Both the position numbers and the translations under genes were made by a program. From NCBI GenBank assembly GCA_945860205.1, contig CAMARK010000001.1:1-64000 (forward strand): a stretch of 64,000 nucleotides of DNA, in the 5' to 3' direction. This stretch comes from Reyranella massiliensis 521 (GTDB lineage: Bacteria; Pseudomonadota; Alphaproteobacteria; Reyranellales; Reyranellaceae). Of the stretch, positions 45,537 through 54,509 are shown piece by piece (within the stretch, counting starts at the first letter, position 1; the number at the start of each line of letters is the position of its first letter). The notes beneath the pieces were generated by a model. It was not told the origin of the DNA. It made no database searches and was given only the letters and a program-made list of their open reading frames with translations.

Positions 45537-45573
45537 GCCCTCTCCCCGACTACGCCGAGTCGAGAGAGAGGGC
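45537..45573. terminator. Intercistronic hairpin between thiolase and MaoC genes
   Basis: GCCCTCTC pairs with GAGAGGGC, and inside them GACT pairs with AGTC around the loop ACGCCG. The hairpin sits between the thiolase stop (45588) and the MaoC start (45504) in a minus-strand operon. There is no T-run on the relevant strand, so partial termination or message processing is more likely than full termination. The arm sequence resembles that of the hairpin at 27627. Confidence 0.55.
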
Positions 45574-45587
45574 CCTGTCGTTCGTGG

Positions 45588-46787
45588 TTACTCGTAGCGG
45601 CCGACGATGGCCACGCTGGAAATGTTCTCGCGCGGCGCGCCGCCCAGATTGTGCGTCATGCCGATGCGCGGGTTCTTGAGCTGGCGCGCGCCGGCCTTGC
45701 CCTGGATCTGCAGGTACATCTCGTAGAGCATGCGCAGGCCCGAGGCGCCGATCGGATGGCCGAAGCATTTTAGGCCGCCGTCGATCTGGCAGGGAATCTT
45801 GCCGTCGGCGTCGTAGAAGCCGTCTAGCACGTCCTTCCAGCCCTTGCCGGTCTCGGAGATGTGCAGGTCTTCCATGGTGACGAGCTCGGTGACCGAGAAG
45901 CAGTCATGGACCTCGAACATCGACACTTCGTCGCGCGGGCTCTTGATGCCGGCTTCCTCGTAGGCCTTCTTCGAGGCGATGCGCGTGGTGTGGAAGTAGC
46001 TGCCGTCCCATGAATTGTGGCCCGACTCGGATCCGTTCGAGACCGAGAGCTGCAGCGCCTTGACCGAGACGATGTCTTTCTTGCCGAGCGCCTTGGCGAT
46101 CTCGGGCGTGGTGACGATGGCGGCGGCCGCACCGTCCGACACGCCGCAGCAGTCGAACAGGCCGAGCGGCGAGGCGATCATCGGCGCGTTCAGGATGGTC
46201 TCCATCTCGACGGCCTTCTGCAGATGGGCCTTCGGATTCTTGGCGCCGTTCTGGTGGCTCTTCCATGACACGTGGCCGATCGCCTTCTTGAGGTCCTCGC
46301 CGCTCACGCCGTGGGCGGTCATGTAGGCGGTGGCGAGCTGGGCGAAGTTGCCCGGCGCCGTGCCGCTGGCATTCCACAGCGCCTGCAACGGGCCGCCGCG
46401 GCCGCCGGGAAGGCCGCCGTAGCCGGTGTCCTTCAGTTTCTCGACGCCGAGGGCCAGCGCGAAGTCGGCCGCACCAGACGCCACCGCATAGCAGGCGCCG
46501 CGGAAGGCCTCGGTGCCCGAGGCGCACATGTTCTCGACATGCGTCACCGGGATGTTGGGCAGGCGCAGCGTCGTGCTGAGCGGGATGCCCGACTTGCCGA
46601 CGTGAACCTCGTCGATGGCGGTGGAGAACCAGGCCGCCTGGAGCTGGTTCTGGTCGATGCCGGCGTCGGCCAGGCACTCCTTGTAGGCTTCGAGCATCAG
46701 CTCCTCGGCGCCGCTGTCCCAGCGTTCGCCGAACTTCGAGCAGCCCATGCCGAGAATAGCGACCTTGTCCTTGATGCCCCGAGCCAT
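45588..46787 (-). CDS. Thiolase, SCP2/lipid-transfer type
   Basis: A 399-residue thiolase-fold enzyme. The acylating Cys88 is in VENMCASGTEAF and the histidine in CFGHPIGASG. The C-terminal NLGGAPRENIS lacks the second thiolase cysteine, as in SCP2-type thiolases and Ltp2 aldolases. ATG 46787 has CAGGAGG upstream; the longer frame reads into the gene ahead. It is paired with a DUF35-containing gene just upstream. Ltp2 aldolases need a DUF35 partner, so the reaction may be a retro-aldol cleavage rather than thiolysis. Only the fold is certain. Confidence 0.87.
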   Translation of the reverse strand: MARGIKDKVAILGMGCSKFGERWDSGAEELMLEAYKECLADAGIDQNQLQAAWFSTAIDEVHVGKSGIPLSTTLRLPNIPVTHVENMCASGTEAFRGACYAVASGAADFALALGVEKLKDTGYGGLPGGRGGPLQALWNASGTAPGNFAQLATAYMTAHGVSGEDLKKAIGHVSWKSHQNGAKNPKAHLQKAVEMETILNAPMIASPLGLFDCCGVSDGAAAAIVTTPEIAKALGKKDIVSVKALQLSVSNGSESGHNSWDGSYFHTTRIASKKAYEEAGIKSPRDEVSMFEVHDCFSVTELVTMEDLHISETGKGWKDVLDGFYDADGKIPCQIDGGLKCFGHPIGASGLRMLYEMYLQIQGKAGARQLKNPRIGMTHNLGGAPRENISSVAIVGRYE

Positions 46788-46843
46788 GGCAGGCCTCCTG
46801 TAGTGGGGTTGGAATTCTAGACCTTTGACCGGTGGAAGGCGAT

Positions 46844-48286
46844 TTAGACCGGAGCCGCCTTCCAGAAGTAACGCTTGAAGCCGCCGCGCATCGTGTCGTT
46901 GTCGCGGATGCGGAAGGTCATGCGCATCTTGGCGCCGACCTTGACCTGATCCTTGTCGCTGTCGGTGAAGTCGGCCATGAAGCGGCCACCCTCGGGGAAG
47001 GTGATCATGCCGTAGTAGCCCGGCGGATCGGGTGAATAGACCAGCGAGTCGGCGGTGAACGACATGACCGCGCATTCGAGGCCGGCCATCGCGTAGGGAT
47101 CCTGGCTGTCGATGGCGTGGCAGTTGGGATTGACGCAGACCTGGCTGCGCGGAAACTGCACCGTGCCGCAGACCTTGCACTTGCCGCCGACCAGGCCGTA
47201 GATCATGTCGCGCTTGCGCCACAGCACCGAGAGCGCCGTCTTCTTGTCGAACTCCGCGCGCATGCCCTTGTCGATCGGCAGCATGTCGTTGAAGGCGAGG
47301 AACTTCATGTAGTTCTTCTCTTCCTTGCGACGCGCCATCCAGCCCGATAGGCCCTTGCGCTTGGCAAGCTTAGCGTTCTCGGCCGTGACCTCGAACACCA
47401 GGATGTCGACGCCCTGGCCGAACGCCACGACCATGATCTTGTCGCCGGCCTTGGCGCTCTCGAGCGCGTCGACCAGCATGACCAGCGCGTGGGCGGCGCC
47501 GGTGTCGCCGAGCGAGGCGCCCAGCAGGTCGCGCACCGCGCCCTCGCCGATGCCCGCCATCTTGGCCATCAGCTTCGGCACCGCCGGCATCAGGCTCGGC
47601 ATGATGAAGTGGGTGATGTCGGCGCCCTTGAGCTTGCAGGCGGCGAGGCCGGCCTTGATCGCGGGCGGCACGATCTTCGAGTAGCCCTCGTCGCGGATCC
47701 AGCGCTCTTCCCAGCCGTAGTCGAACTCCGACTCCTCGCCGCGGAAGTGATCGACGAAATCCATCGACACCGAATGATGGCCGACCAGCTTGGCGATCAC
47801 GTTCTCGGTGCCGCACAGCAGCGCCGCGGCGCCGTCGCCATAGTTGAGTTCGTTGGCCGAGGCGACGCGCGCCATGCGCTTGTCGGCCGCCGCCACCAGC
47901 GACGGCGCGCCGTCCTTGGAGGCGTTGAGGCCGGCGATCAGCGCCGAGGTGCCGGCCTTCAGCGAGCCGCCGATGTCGGTGGCCGAGAGGTTCTGCTCGA
48001 CATTCAGCGCCGTGCCGATCACGCCGGCGTTCTGGCGGTCCTTGAAGGGATGCGTCGTCGAGGCAAAGTAGATGTTGCGGACGTCTTCTGCCTTGTGGCT
48101 GGAGAGGCAGTCGCGCGACGCCTCGACCGCCATGGTGATCGCATCCTCGTCCCAGTTGGCCATCGAGCGCTCGCCCTTGGCGAGGCCGCGCAGGCCGGGG
48201 GCGAACCACTTGTTGGCGTCGTACGCCGCCTGACGGTTGAGGCGCAGGCGCGGCACATAGGCGCCGAAGGCGACGATTCCGACCAT
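46844..48286 (-). CDS. HMG-CoA synthase-like protein with C-terminal DUF35 (Zn ribbon/OB fold)
   Basis: A 480-residue protein. The N-terminal about 330 residues are a thiolase-like HMG-CoA synthase module (GIVAFGAYVPRLRL at the start). At the position of the catalytic cysteine the sequence reads DIGGSLKAGTSAL, with Leu109 where HMGCS and FabH have Cys, so condensation chemistry is unlikely. The C-terminal part has a zinc ribbon CKVCGTVQFPRSQVC…C and an OB fold of DUF35 type, the domain that partners thiolase-like aldolases. First gene of the operon; GGAGG lies before ATG 48286. Its role is probably acyl-CoA binding or channelling, not HMG-CoA synthesis. Confidence 0.8.
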   Translation of the reverse strand: MVGIVAFGAYVPRLRLNRQAAYDANKWFAPGLRGLAKGERSMANWDEDAITMAVEASRDCLSSHKAEDVRNIYFASTTHPFKDRQNAGVIGTALNVEQNLSATDIGGSLKAGTSALIAGLNASKDGAPSLVAAADKRMARVASANELNYGDGAAALLCGTENVIAKLVGHHSVSMDFVDHFRGEESEFDYGWEERWIRDEGYSKIVPPAIKAGLAACKLKGADITHFIMPSLMPAVPKLMAKMAGIGEGAVRDLLGASLGDTGAAHALVMLVDALESAKAGDKIMVVAFGQGVDILVFEVTAENAKLAKRKGLSGWMARRKEEKNYMKFLAFNDMLPIDKGMRAEFDKKTALSVLWRKRDMIYGLVGGKCKVCGTVQFPRSQVCVNPNCHAIDSQDPYAMAGLECAVMSFTADSLVYSPDPPGYYGMITFPEGGRFMADFTDSDKDQVKVGAKMRMTFRIRDNDTMRGGFKRYFWKAAPV

Positions 48287-48409
48287 TCTTGTCTTTCCTC
48301 CGATTGCCCGGCGGGAGCCCGCCGGCTCATGAATGCTTGTTCACTGGCTCTTAGCGCGCCGGCCCGCCCGGTGCGAGCCGGTTTTGGCATGGCTGCCCAG
48401 AGCGCAAAA

Positions 48410-49255
48410 TTATCTTCCGGTCTGCGGAACTGCGCCCGGCTGGGCTGGCATCTCGCGCGACAGGCCGCGGTAGCCGGCGTCGGGCGGGAGGTGCAGGTAG
48501 CGCTTGCCGTCCCTGGTCTCGACCCAGGGCTGGACGGTGACGATCTTGCGCACCGCCGCTGCCGCGATGGCGCCGGCGACCGTGCCACCCTCGGCCAGCA
48601 GCTCGAGGTTCTTTTGCGTCGCATGGACCAGCGTGCGCTTGCCCGCCGTGGCCTCGTCGATCGCCTCCTGGGCGCCGATCCAGACCGAGTCGGTTGATTC
48701 CGATCCGTCGTGCAGCGCGACCTGGTCCTCCGGCGCCTCGGCCAGGAAGAACCAGGTGTCGAAGCGCTTCGGGACAAAAGTCGGCGTGATCCAGTGCGCG
48801 TAGGGCGTCATGAGATCGGTCGCGAGTTCGAGATCCTCGGCCTCGACGAGATCGAGGATGCTCGCCTCGTCCTTGGCGAGCTTGGCACGCCAGCGATCCT
48901 CGATCGGCTTCAGATCGGCGGCGGCGATCAGCGCCTTCTGCCCGCGCTTGCGCGCCAGCAGCACGCCGCATTCCTCGAACGCCTCGCGCACGCCGGCGAT
49001 CCGGAATTTTAGTTCATCGTCGCTGATCGTGTCGGGACCACCCGAGCGGGCGCGCAGCCGCTTGTCGCCATCGGCCTCCTCGAGCTTGCCGCCGGGGAAC
49101 ACGATCGCACCGGAGAAGGAATCGATCTGGTGATGGCGCACCACCATGAAGACCTCGAGCGGGGAAGCCCTGTCACCGCGCTTGGAAGGCCGCAGCAGCA
49201 GGACGGTGGTGGCGGGACGCGGCGGTGCCGGTTCCTTCTTTTGTGTGTCGGTCAT
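48410..49255 (-). CDS. NUDIX hydrolase, NUDT19-like
   Basis: A 281-residue NUDIX protein. The box is split by an insertion: FPGGKLEEAD, then about 30 residues, then AGVREAFEECGVLLARK. Such an insertion and the overall length match NUDT7/NUDT19 acyl-CoA and CoA diphosphatases. It could trim CoA pools next to the acyl-CoA operon that starts 123 bases downstream. ATG 49255 (MTDTQKKEPAPPRP) is the best start; the frame opens further but without a ribosome site. Divergent from the HdeD-like gene. Confidence 0.85.
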   Translation of the reverse strand: MTDTQKKEPAPPRPATTVLLLRPSKRGDRASPLEVFMVVRHHQIDSFSGAIVFPGGKLEEADGDKRLRARSGGPDTISDDELKFRIAGVREAFEECGVLLARKRGQKALIAAADLKPIEDRWRAKLAKDEASILDLVEAEDLELATDLMTPYAHWITPTFVPKRFDTWFFLAEAPEDQVALHDGSESTDSVWIGAQEAIDEATAGKRTLVHATQKNLELLAEGGTVAGAIAAAAVRKIVTVQPWVETRDGKRYLHLPPDAGYRGLSREMPAQPGAVPQTGR

Positions 49256-49362
49256 TTGTATCTGTTGTCTCCGTGAGGCGCCGAGCTTCCCATACAACCG
49301 GCGACAGAGTCATCGACCGAGTGTATTCTTGGTGCGTGCGTTTCGCACTGAAGGAGGACGCG

Positions 49363-49941
49363 ATGTCCATCACGGCAGACAAATCGGGACCCCAGAGCCT
49401 GGCCGACGGCCTCAAGGCGCTACGCGGCAAATGGGGTTGGATCGTCGCCCTTGGAGCAGTCTTCCTGGTCGCCGGCGTCATCGCGCTGGGCAGCGTCGTT
49501 GCCGCCACCGAAACGGCCGTGCTGGTCGTCGGCATCATGATGATGCTGGGCGGCGTCGCCGAGATCATCGCCGCCTTTGGCGTAAAAAGCTGGGGCAAGT
49601 TCCTGTTCTGGCTGCTGCTGGGCGTGCTCTATGTCGCTGCCGGCGTCATCGCCATCATGAACCCGCTGCTCGCTGCCGTTTACCTCACCCTGATGCTGGG
49701 CGTCGCACTCGCGGTCGGCGGCATCCTCCGCATCTTCCTCGCCTTCAACATGAAGAGTGCCGGCGGACCTTGGGCCTGGGTCGCGCTCTCGGGCGTCATC
49801 ACCTTTGCGCTCGGCTGCATGATCATCGCCCAGTGGCCGGCCTCGAGCCTGTTCGTGCTCGGCGTCTTCCTCGGTATCGACCTGATCTTCATCGGCGCCG
49901 GCTGGATCACCATGGGCCTGGCGCTCAAGAAGCGCGCGTAA
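49363..49941 (+). CDS. HdeD-family membrane protein
   Basis: A 192-residue membrane protein with six hydrophobic segments in three helical hairpins, the DUF308/HdeD layout (GWIVALGAVFLVAGVIALGS, FWLLLGVLYVAAGVIAIMNP). E. coli HdeD is linked to acid resistance; the role in this bacterium is unknown. AAGGAGGA lies 6 bases before ATG 49363, a near-perfect ribosome site. Its stop directly abuts the convergent MDR gene. Confidence 0.88.
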   Translation: MSITADKSGPQSLADGLKALRGKWGWIVALGAVFLVAGVIALGSVVAATETAVLVVGIMMMLGGVAEIIAAFGVKSWGKFLFWLLLGVLYVAAGVIAIMNPLLAAVYLTLMLGVALAVGGILRIFLAFNMKSAGGPWAWVALSGVITFALGCMIIAQWPASSLFVLGVFLGIDLIFIGAGWITMGLALKKRA

Positions 49942-50964
49942 CTACTTCCGGGTCGGGTCTTCGGCAACCTGCACTAGCAGTTTGCCGAAGTTCCTGCCCT
50001 TCAGCAGGCCCATGAAGGCCTCGGGCGCGTTCTCGATGCCCTGCACGATGTCCTCGCGATACTTGATCTTGCCGGCCTTCACAGCGGCGGGCACTTCCTT
50101 CCAGAAATCAGCCATCTGGCCGAAGTGATCCGACACGATGAAGCCTGTCACCATGGCGCGCTTGACCAGCAGCAGGCGCCAGTCGGGACCGGGGTTCATC
50201 TGCATCTCGTTGTATTGCGAGATCAGGCCGCACAACGGTACGCGGGCGAAGTCGTTGAGCTGCGGCACGACGGCGGCCTGCACGGCGCCACCTACATTCT
50301 CGAAGTAGACATCGATGCCCTTGGGTGCTGCGGCGCGGATCTCCTTGAAGAGGTTGGCGCCCGCGGCGCGGTAATCCACGCAGGCGTCGAAGCCCAATTC
50401 CTTCACCACGTAATCGCACTTGTCCTTGCCGCCGGCGAGGCCCACGGCACGGCAACCGTGCAGCTTCGCGAGCTGGCCCACCACCGAGCCGACGGCGCCT
50501 GATGCCGCCGAGACGACGACGGTCTCGCCCGCCTTGGGCTTGCCGATCTGCATCAGGCCCCACCAGGCCGTCATGCCCGGCATGCCGAGCACGGAAAGCG
50601 CCAGCGACAGCGGCGCGGCGTTGGGGTCGAGCTTCATGCTCATCGCGCCATCGGACACGGCGTAGCTCTGCCAGCCGGCATATTCGGCGACATAGTCGCC
50701 TTCCTTGAACCGGGGGTTCTTCGACTTCACGACCTGGCCGACGGTGCCGCCGACCATCGCATCGCCCAGCTTGACGTTGGCGGCGTAACCCTTGGTCTCG
50801 GCCATGCGCCCGCGCATGTAGGGATCGAGCGACATCCAGATGGTGCGCGAGAGATACTCGCCTTCCTTGGGCTCGGGGATCGGATGGTCGACCACGTCAA
50901 AATTGGCGTGGGTCGGCTCGCCCTCGGGGCGCGACTTCAGCAGCACGCGGCGATTTGTGGCCAT
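49942..50964 (-). CDS. NADP-dependent MDR oxidoreductase (curA/YncB-like)
   Basis: A 340-residue zinc-independent medium-chain reductase. RTIWMSLDPYMRGRM at the start and the cofactor region VVSAASGAVGSVVGQLAKLHG are those of the leukotriene-B4 12-hydroxydehydrogenase/prostaglandin reductase group, to which E. coli curcumin reductase CurA belongs. Probable reaction: NADPH reduction of an alpha,beta-unsaturated ketone. It lies between two plus-strand genes and is probably monocistronic. Confidence 0.88.
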   Translation of the reverse strand: MATNRRVLLKSRPEGEPTHANFDVVDHPIPEPKEGEYLSRTIWMSLDPYMRGRMAETKGYAANVKLGDAMVGGTVGQVVKSKNPRFKEGDYVAEYAGWQSYAVSDGAMSMKLDPNAAPLSLALSVLGMPGMTAWWGLMQIGKPKAGETVVVSAASGAVGSVVGQLAKLHGCRAVGLAGGKDKCDYVVKELGFDACVDYRAAGANLFKEIRAAAPKGIDVYFENVGGAVQAAVVPQLNDFARVPLCGLISQYNEMQMNPGPDWRLLLVKRAMVTGFIVSDHFGQMADFWKEVPAAVKAGKIKYREDIVQGIENAPEAFMGLLKGRNFGKLLVQVAEDPTRK

Positions 50965-51015
50965 GGAATCCTCCGTTGGTTTCAGTCACGCTAGCATGAC
51001 GGAAAGGGAGAAACG

Positions 51016-52074
51016 ATGCGGACCGTGTTCCTTGCGCTTGTCGTTCTGCTATGGAGTGGCGCCGTGTCCGCCCAATCCTTGTCCGACAACGACCGCGCCT
51101 TGATCGACGCCGCTTGGCGCAACGACGTGGCCGCGGCGCGCGACCTGATTGCCCGCGGCGCCAATGTGAACGCCAAGGATCATACACAGCAGAGCGCCTA
51201 CCTGATCGCCACCTCGGACGGCTACACCGAACTTCTGCGCCTGACACTCGCACATGGTGCGGACGTACACGCAACCGACAGCTACAACGGCACCGGCCTG
51301 ATCCGCGCCGCCGACCGCGGCCACGCCGAGGTCATCCGCGAGCTCCTGAAGACGCCGATCAGGATCGATCATGTGAATCGGCTGGGCTGGACCGCTCTCC
51401 TCGAGGCGGTGATCCTGGGCGACGGCGGATCGCAACACACCGAAACTGTGCGGCTGCTCGTGCAGGCCGGGGCCAATGTCAACGTCGTCGATCCCAGCGG
51501 ACTGACCGCCCTGCAGCACGCGCGCAACAAGGGCTTTCGCGAAATCGAGGCGATCCTCACCGGCAAGGACACCGCAGCAGCTCTGGGCCACGCCCTGATC
51601 GACTCCACGCGCCGCAACGACGTCGAGGCGGCGCGGCGCCTGATTGCCGCCGGCGCCAGCGTCAACGCCCAGGACGAGAATCGCGACAGCGCCTTCCTGC
51701 TGGCCGGCGCCGAGGGACGGCTGGAAATCCTGAAGCTCACGCTGCAGGCGGGCGCCGACCTCAAGAGCACCAACCGCTACGGCGGCACGGCGCTGATCCC
51801 GGCCTGCCATCACGGCCATGTCGAGACGGTGCGCGAGCTGCTGAAGACTGGGATCGACGTGAACCACGTCAACCGGCTCGGCTGGACCGCCTTGCTCGAG
51901 ACGGTGATCCTGGGCAACGGCAGCGCACCCTATGTCGAGATCGCGCGCCTGCTGGTCGCCCACAAGGCCGACGTCAATCTCGCCGACGAGCAGGGCCTCA
52001 CGCCGCTCGCTCATGCCCGCCAGCGTAACCATCGCGAGATCGTGGCGATCCTCGAAGCCGCAGGCGGCCGCTGA
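51016..52074 (+). CDS. Exported ankyrin-repeat protein with internal duplication
   Basis: A 352-residue protein with a signal peptide (MRTVFLALVVLLWSGAVSAQ) and about eight ankyrin repeats. The N-terminal half (about 28-178) and C-terminal half (about 198-350) are near-copies of each other: HVNRLGWTALLEAVILGDGGS in one and HVNRLGWTALLETVILGNGSA in the other, with DAAWRNDVAAARDLIARGANV against DSTRRNDVEAARRLIAAGASV. It is probably a periplasmic binding platform. The next gene starts on the base after its stop, so the two are coupled. Confidence 0.88.
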   Translation: MRTVFLALVVLLWSGAVSAQSLSDNDRALIDAAWRNDVAAARDLIARGANVNAKDHTQQSAYLIATSDGYTELLRLTLAHGADVHATDSYNGTGLIRAADRGHAEVIRELLKTPIRIDHVNRLGWTALLEAVILGDGGSQHTETVRLLVQAGANVNVVDPSGLTALQHARNKGFREIEAILTGKDTAAALGHALIDSTRRNDVEAARRLIAAGASVNAQDENRDSAFLLAGAEGRLEILKLTLQAGADLKSTNRYGGTALIPACHHGHVETVRELLKTGIDVNHVNRLGWTALLETVILGNGSAPYVEIARLLVAHKADVNLADEQGLTPLAHARQRNHREIVAILEAAGGR

Positions 52075-52797
52075 ATGACCCAGCGCCGCACCTATGTCTG
52101 CCTGCCTGGCGCCTGGATGGGCGCCTGGACGTGGAAGCTCGTCGTCGAGCGCCTCGCGGCAGTTGGACACGACGTCCACGCGCTGCCCTTCCGCGGCGTC
52201 GGCGAACGCGCCTCGGAACTGTCGCCCGATATCGACAACGACGTGCTGCTGGCCGACACGATCGATTATCTCGAGACGGAAGACCTGCGCGACGTCGTGC
52301 TGGTCGGCCACAGCTTCGGCAGCCTGATCGCCAGCCTCACGACCGACCGCGTGCCCGAGCGCATCGGCCACCTGGCGATCATCGACGGCGGCATCGCGCA
52401 GGATGGCCAATCGATCTTCGGCCGCATCCCGGCGGAGATCGTGGCCAAGCGGAAGAAGCTGGTGAAGATCGTCGACGGCACCGAGGTCCTGCCCTTTGCG
52501 CCGGTCGGCAGCCTGATCATCGACGATCCCGAGCTCGCCGCCTGGACGCACCGTCAGCTCACGCCGCATCCGCTCGCCTGCTACACCAAGCCGATCCGCC
52601 TGTTCCATCCCGCCGGCAACGGTCGGCCGATGACCTACATCGCCTGCACCAGGCCACGCTATCCTGTTTCGGCAGGCATGCACGAGAAGGTCCAGGCGAT
52701 GCCGCACGTCCGCTACAGGCCGATCGAGGCCGGCCACAACTGCATCCTCTCCGCGCCCGACCTGGTGGCGCGCGAGCTGCTGGAGATCCCGCGATGA
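52075..52797 (+). CDS. Alpha/beta hydrolase
   Basis: A 240-residue cytosolic hydrolase with nucleophile motif GHSFGS (Ser near 80), an early oxyanion region CLPGAWMGAWTWKL and a late His in EAGHNCILSAP. The …PGAWMGAWTW… start is that of the plant-esterase-like (MES/HNL-type) alpha/beta hydrolases. Its ATG adjoins the ankyrin stop (TGAATG), and its stop overlaps the next ATG by 4 bases, so it sits in a four-gene operon. Confidence 0.87.
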   Translation: MTQRRTYVCLPGAWMGAWTWKLVVERLAAVGHDVHALPFRGVGERASELSPDIDNDVLLADTIDYLETEDLRDVVLVGHSFGSLIASLTTDRVPERIGHLAIIDGGIAQDGQSIFGRIPAEIVAKRKKLVKIVDGTEVLPFAPVGSLIIDDPELAAWTHRQLTPHPLACYTKPIRLFHPAGNGRPMTYIACTRPRYPVSAGMHEKVQAMPHVRYRPIEAGHNCILSAPDLVARELLEIPR

Positions 52798-53165
52798 GCG
52801 GACAGATGATGATCCTGGTCGCCGGCCCCTATCGCTCCGGCACCAACGACGATCCCGTCCTGATCCAGCGCAACGTCGATGCCATGGAAGACATGGCGCT
52901 GGCCGTCTTCCGGCGCGGCCATCTGCCGGTCCTCGGAGAATGGTTCGCCCTGCCGCTGCTGAAGCACGCCGGATCGAAGAAGATCGGCGATGCGGTGTTC
53001 GACGAGATCTTCCACCCCATCGCCCGCGAACTGATCGGCAAATGCGATGCCGTGCTGCGCATCGGCGGGCCTTCGACCGGTGCCGACGACATGGTGGCAA
53101 CGGGCGAGCGTCTCGGGAAACGCATCTTCCGCAACCTGTCGGAAATTCCGGAGCGCCACCGATGA
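52794..53165 (+). CDS. DUF4406-like / nucleoside 2-deoxyribosyltransferase-like protein
   Basis: A 123-residue Rossmann-like protein: MILVAGPYRSGTNDD near the N-terminus and, later, CDAVLRIGGPSTGADDMVATGERLGKRIF, the pattern of DUF4406 and of the nucleoside 2-deoxyribosyltransferase fold (…AGPM…, D…SxGA). Transferases of this fold have a catalytic Glu in GAxxExxxA; here GERLGKRI may supply it. ATGA overlaps link it to the neighbouring genes on both sides. Confidence 0.7.
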   Translation: MSGQMMILVAGPYRSGTNDDPVLIQRNVDAMEDMALAVFRRGHLPVLGEWFALPLLKHAGSKKIGDAVFDEIFHPIARELIGKCDAVLRIGGPSTGADDMVATGERLGKRIFRNLSEIPERHR

Positions 53166-54415
53166 GCTGGCGCAGCGACCCCCTGGTCATCTCCGTCAAT
53201 GCGCTCGGCATCAGCCAGATCACGGCCTGGGGCACGAGCTACTACTGCCTGGGCGTGCTGGCCAAGCCGATCGCCACCGAGACCGGCTGGAGCATGAGCA
53301 CGATCTTCCTCGGCTTCAGCGTCGCACTGGTGACGATGGGCCTGACCTCGACCTCGGTTGGGCGACTGATCGACCGCATCGGCGCCCGCTCGGTGATGTC
53401 GATCGGCACGATCATCGTCTCCGCGGGCCTGCTCGGCCTGTCGCAGGTTCGCGACGTCGCCTCTTATTTCGTGGCCTGGCTGGTGATCGGCGTGGGCATG
53501 CGCTGCTGCCTCTACGACGCGGCATTCGCCGCCCTGGTCCAGGCTGTGCCGAGCCGGGGGCGCGCCGCCATCTCCTATCTCACGCTCTATGGCGCCTATG
53601 CCTCGACGGTCTTCTGGGTGATTGGCCACTATGTGAACGAAGCCTACGGCTGGCGTGGGACGCTGCTGATCTTCGCGGGCATCAACCTCGCCATCTGCCT
53701 GCCGCTCAACTGGCTGGGCCTTTCACGCCGCGAGCAGGCGACGGACACCGAAACGACAAAGGCGCCCGAGCGAGCGCAGGACGGCCCCGCGCTGGAGGGC
53801 CGGCGGCGCAAGGTCGGTATCGCGCTATTTGCGCTCATCATGTCGCTCAACGGGTTCGTGTTCGGCGTCGTGTCGCTGCAGCTCGTGCCCCTGCTGGAGG
53901 CGGCGGGTCTGGCCGGCGCGGCGGCGGTGTGGGTCGCCTCGCTCAAAGGCCATGGGCAGTTCGGTGGCCGTCTGGTCGAGATCTTCTTTGGAAAGAACCT
54001 CAAGGCCATGACCGTGGCGCGCATCGCCATCGGCGTCCTGCCGCCGGCACTGCTGTTGCTCATGCTGGCGCGCGGCGAGTTCTGGCTGCTCGTCACCTTC
54101 ACTTTGCTACTCGGAGCCTCGCAAGGCGTGATCACCATCGTGCGCGGCGCCGTGCCGCTGGCACTTTTCGGTACCCAGGGTTATGGCGCGGTGCTGGGCC
54201 TGATCGCGACGCCGATCCTGCTGGTCAATGCCTTCTCGCCGGCGCTGTTCGCGCTGATCGTCGACCAGGTCGGCTGGCAGAATGCGCTGTATGCGCTGCT
54301 CGCCTGCGCGATCCTGACCTGGCTGGCCATCGAGATGATGTCGCGCTGGTACGAGAGTGCCCGCCAACAGCGTGGCGCAGGCGTTCAGGCTCCGGACTCT
54401 CCCCGCCGCAGGTGA
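53162..54415 (+). CDS. MFS transporter
   Basis: A 417-residue permease with twelve hydrophobic segments. The start SQITAWGTSYYCLGVLAKPI and the loop motif GRLIDRIGARSVMSIG after TM2 are those of the monocarboxylate/oxalate-formate-type MFS group. A central loop (about 185-215) rich in charged residues separates the two halves. ATG 53162 overlaps the previous stop (ATGA), so this is the fourth gene of the ankyrin-protein operon. Confidence 0.88.
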   Translation: MSWRSDPLVISVNALGISQITAWGTSYYCLGVLAKPIATETGWSMSTIFLGFSVALVTMGLTSTSVGRLIDRIGARSVMSIGTIIVSAGLLGLSQVRDVASYFVAWLVIGVGMRCCLYDAAFAALVQAVPSRGRAAISYLTLYGAYASTVFWVIGHYVNEAYGWRGTLLIFAGINLAICLPLNWLGLSRREQATDTETTKAPERAQDGPALEGRRRKVGIALFALIMSLNGFVFGVVSLQLVPLLEAAGLAGAAAVWVASLKGHGQFGGRLVEIFFGKNLKAMTVARIAIGVLPPALLLLMLARGEFWLLVTFTLLLGASQGVITIVRGAVPLALFGTQGYGAVLGLIATPILLVNAFSPALFALIVDQVGWQNALYALLACAILTWLAIEMMSRWYESARQQRGAGVQAPDSPRRR

Positions 54416-54509
54416 CCCTGCACGGCGGCCTCGATCGTCGGAAAAAACGCTCCTCGCCGAAGTGACCGAGCGGGCCGAAGCGCCTGAGCTTTTCCTGCGC
54501 CCGACCCAG

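Noticed and set aside
51049-53235. A 728-codon minus-strand frame across the ankyrin, hydrolase and DUF4406-like genes
   Set aside because: It spans several well-supported genes on the other strand and has no domain of its own.
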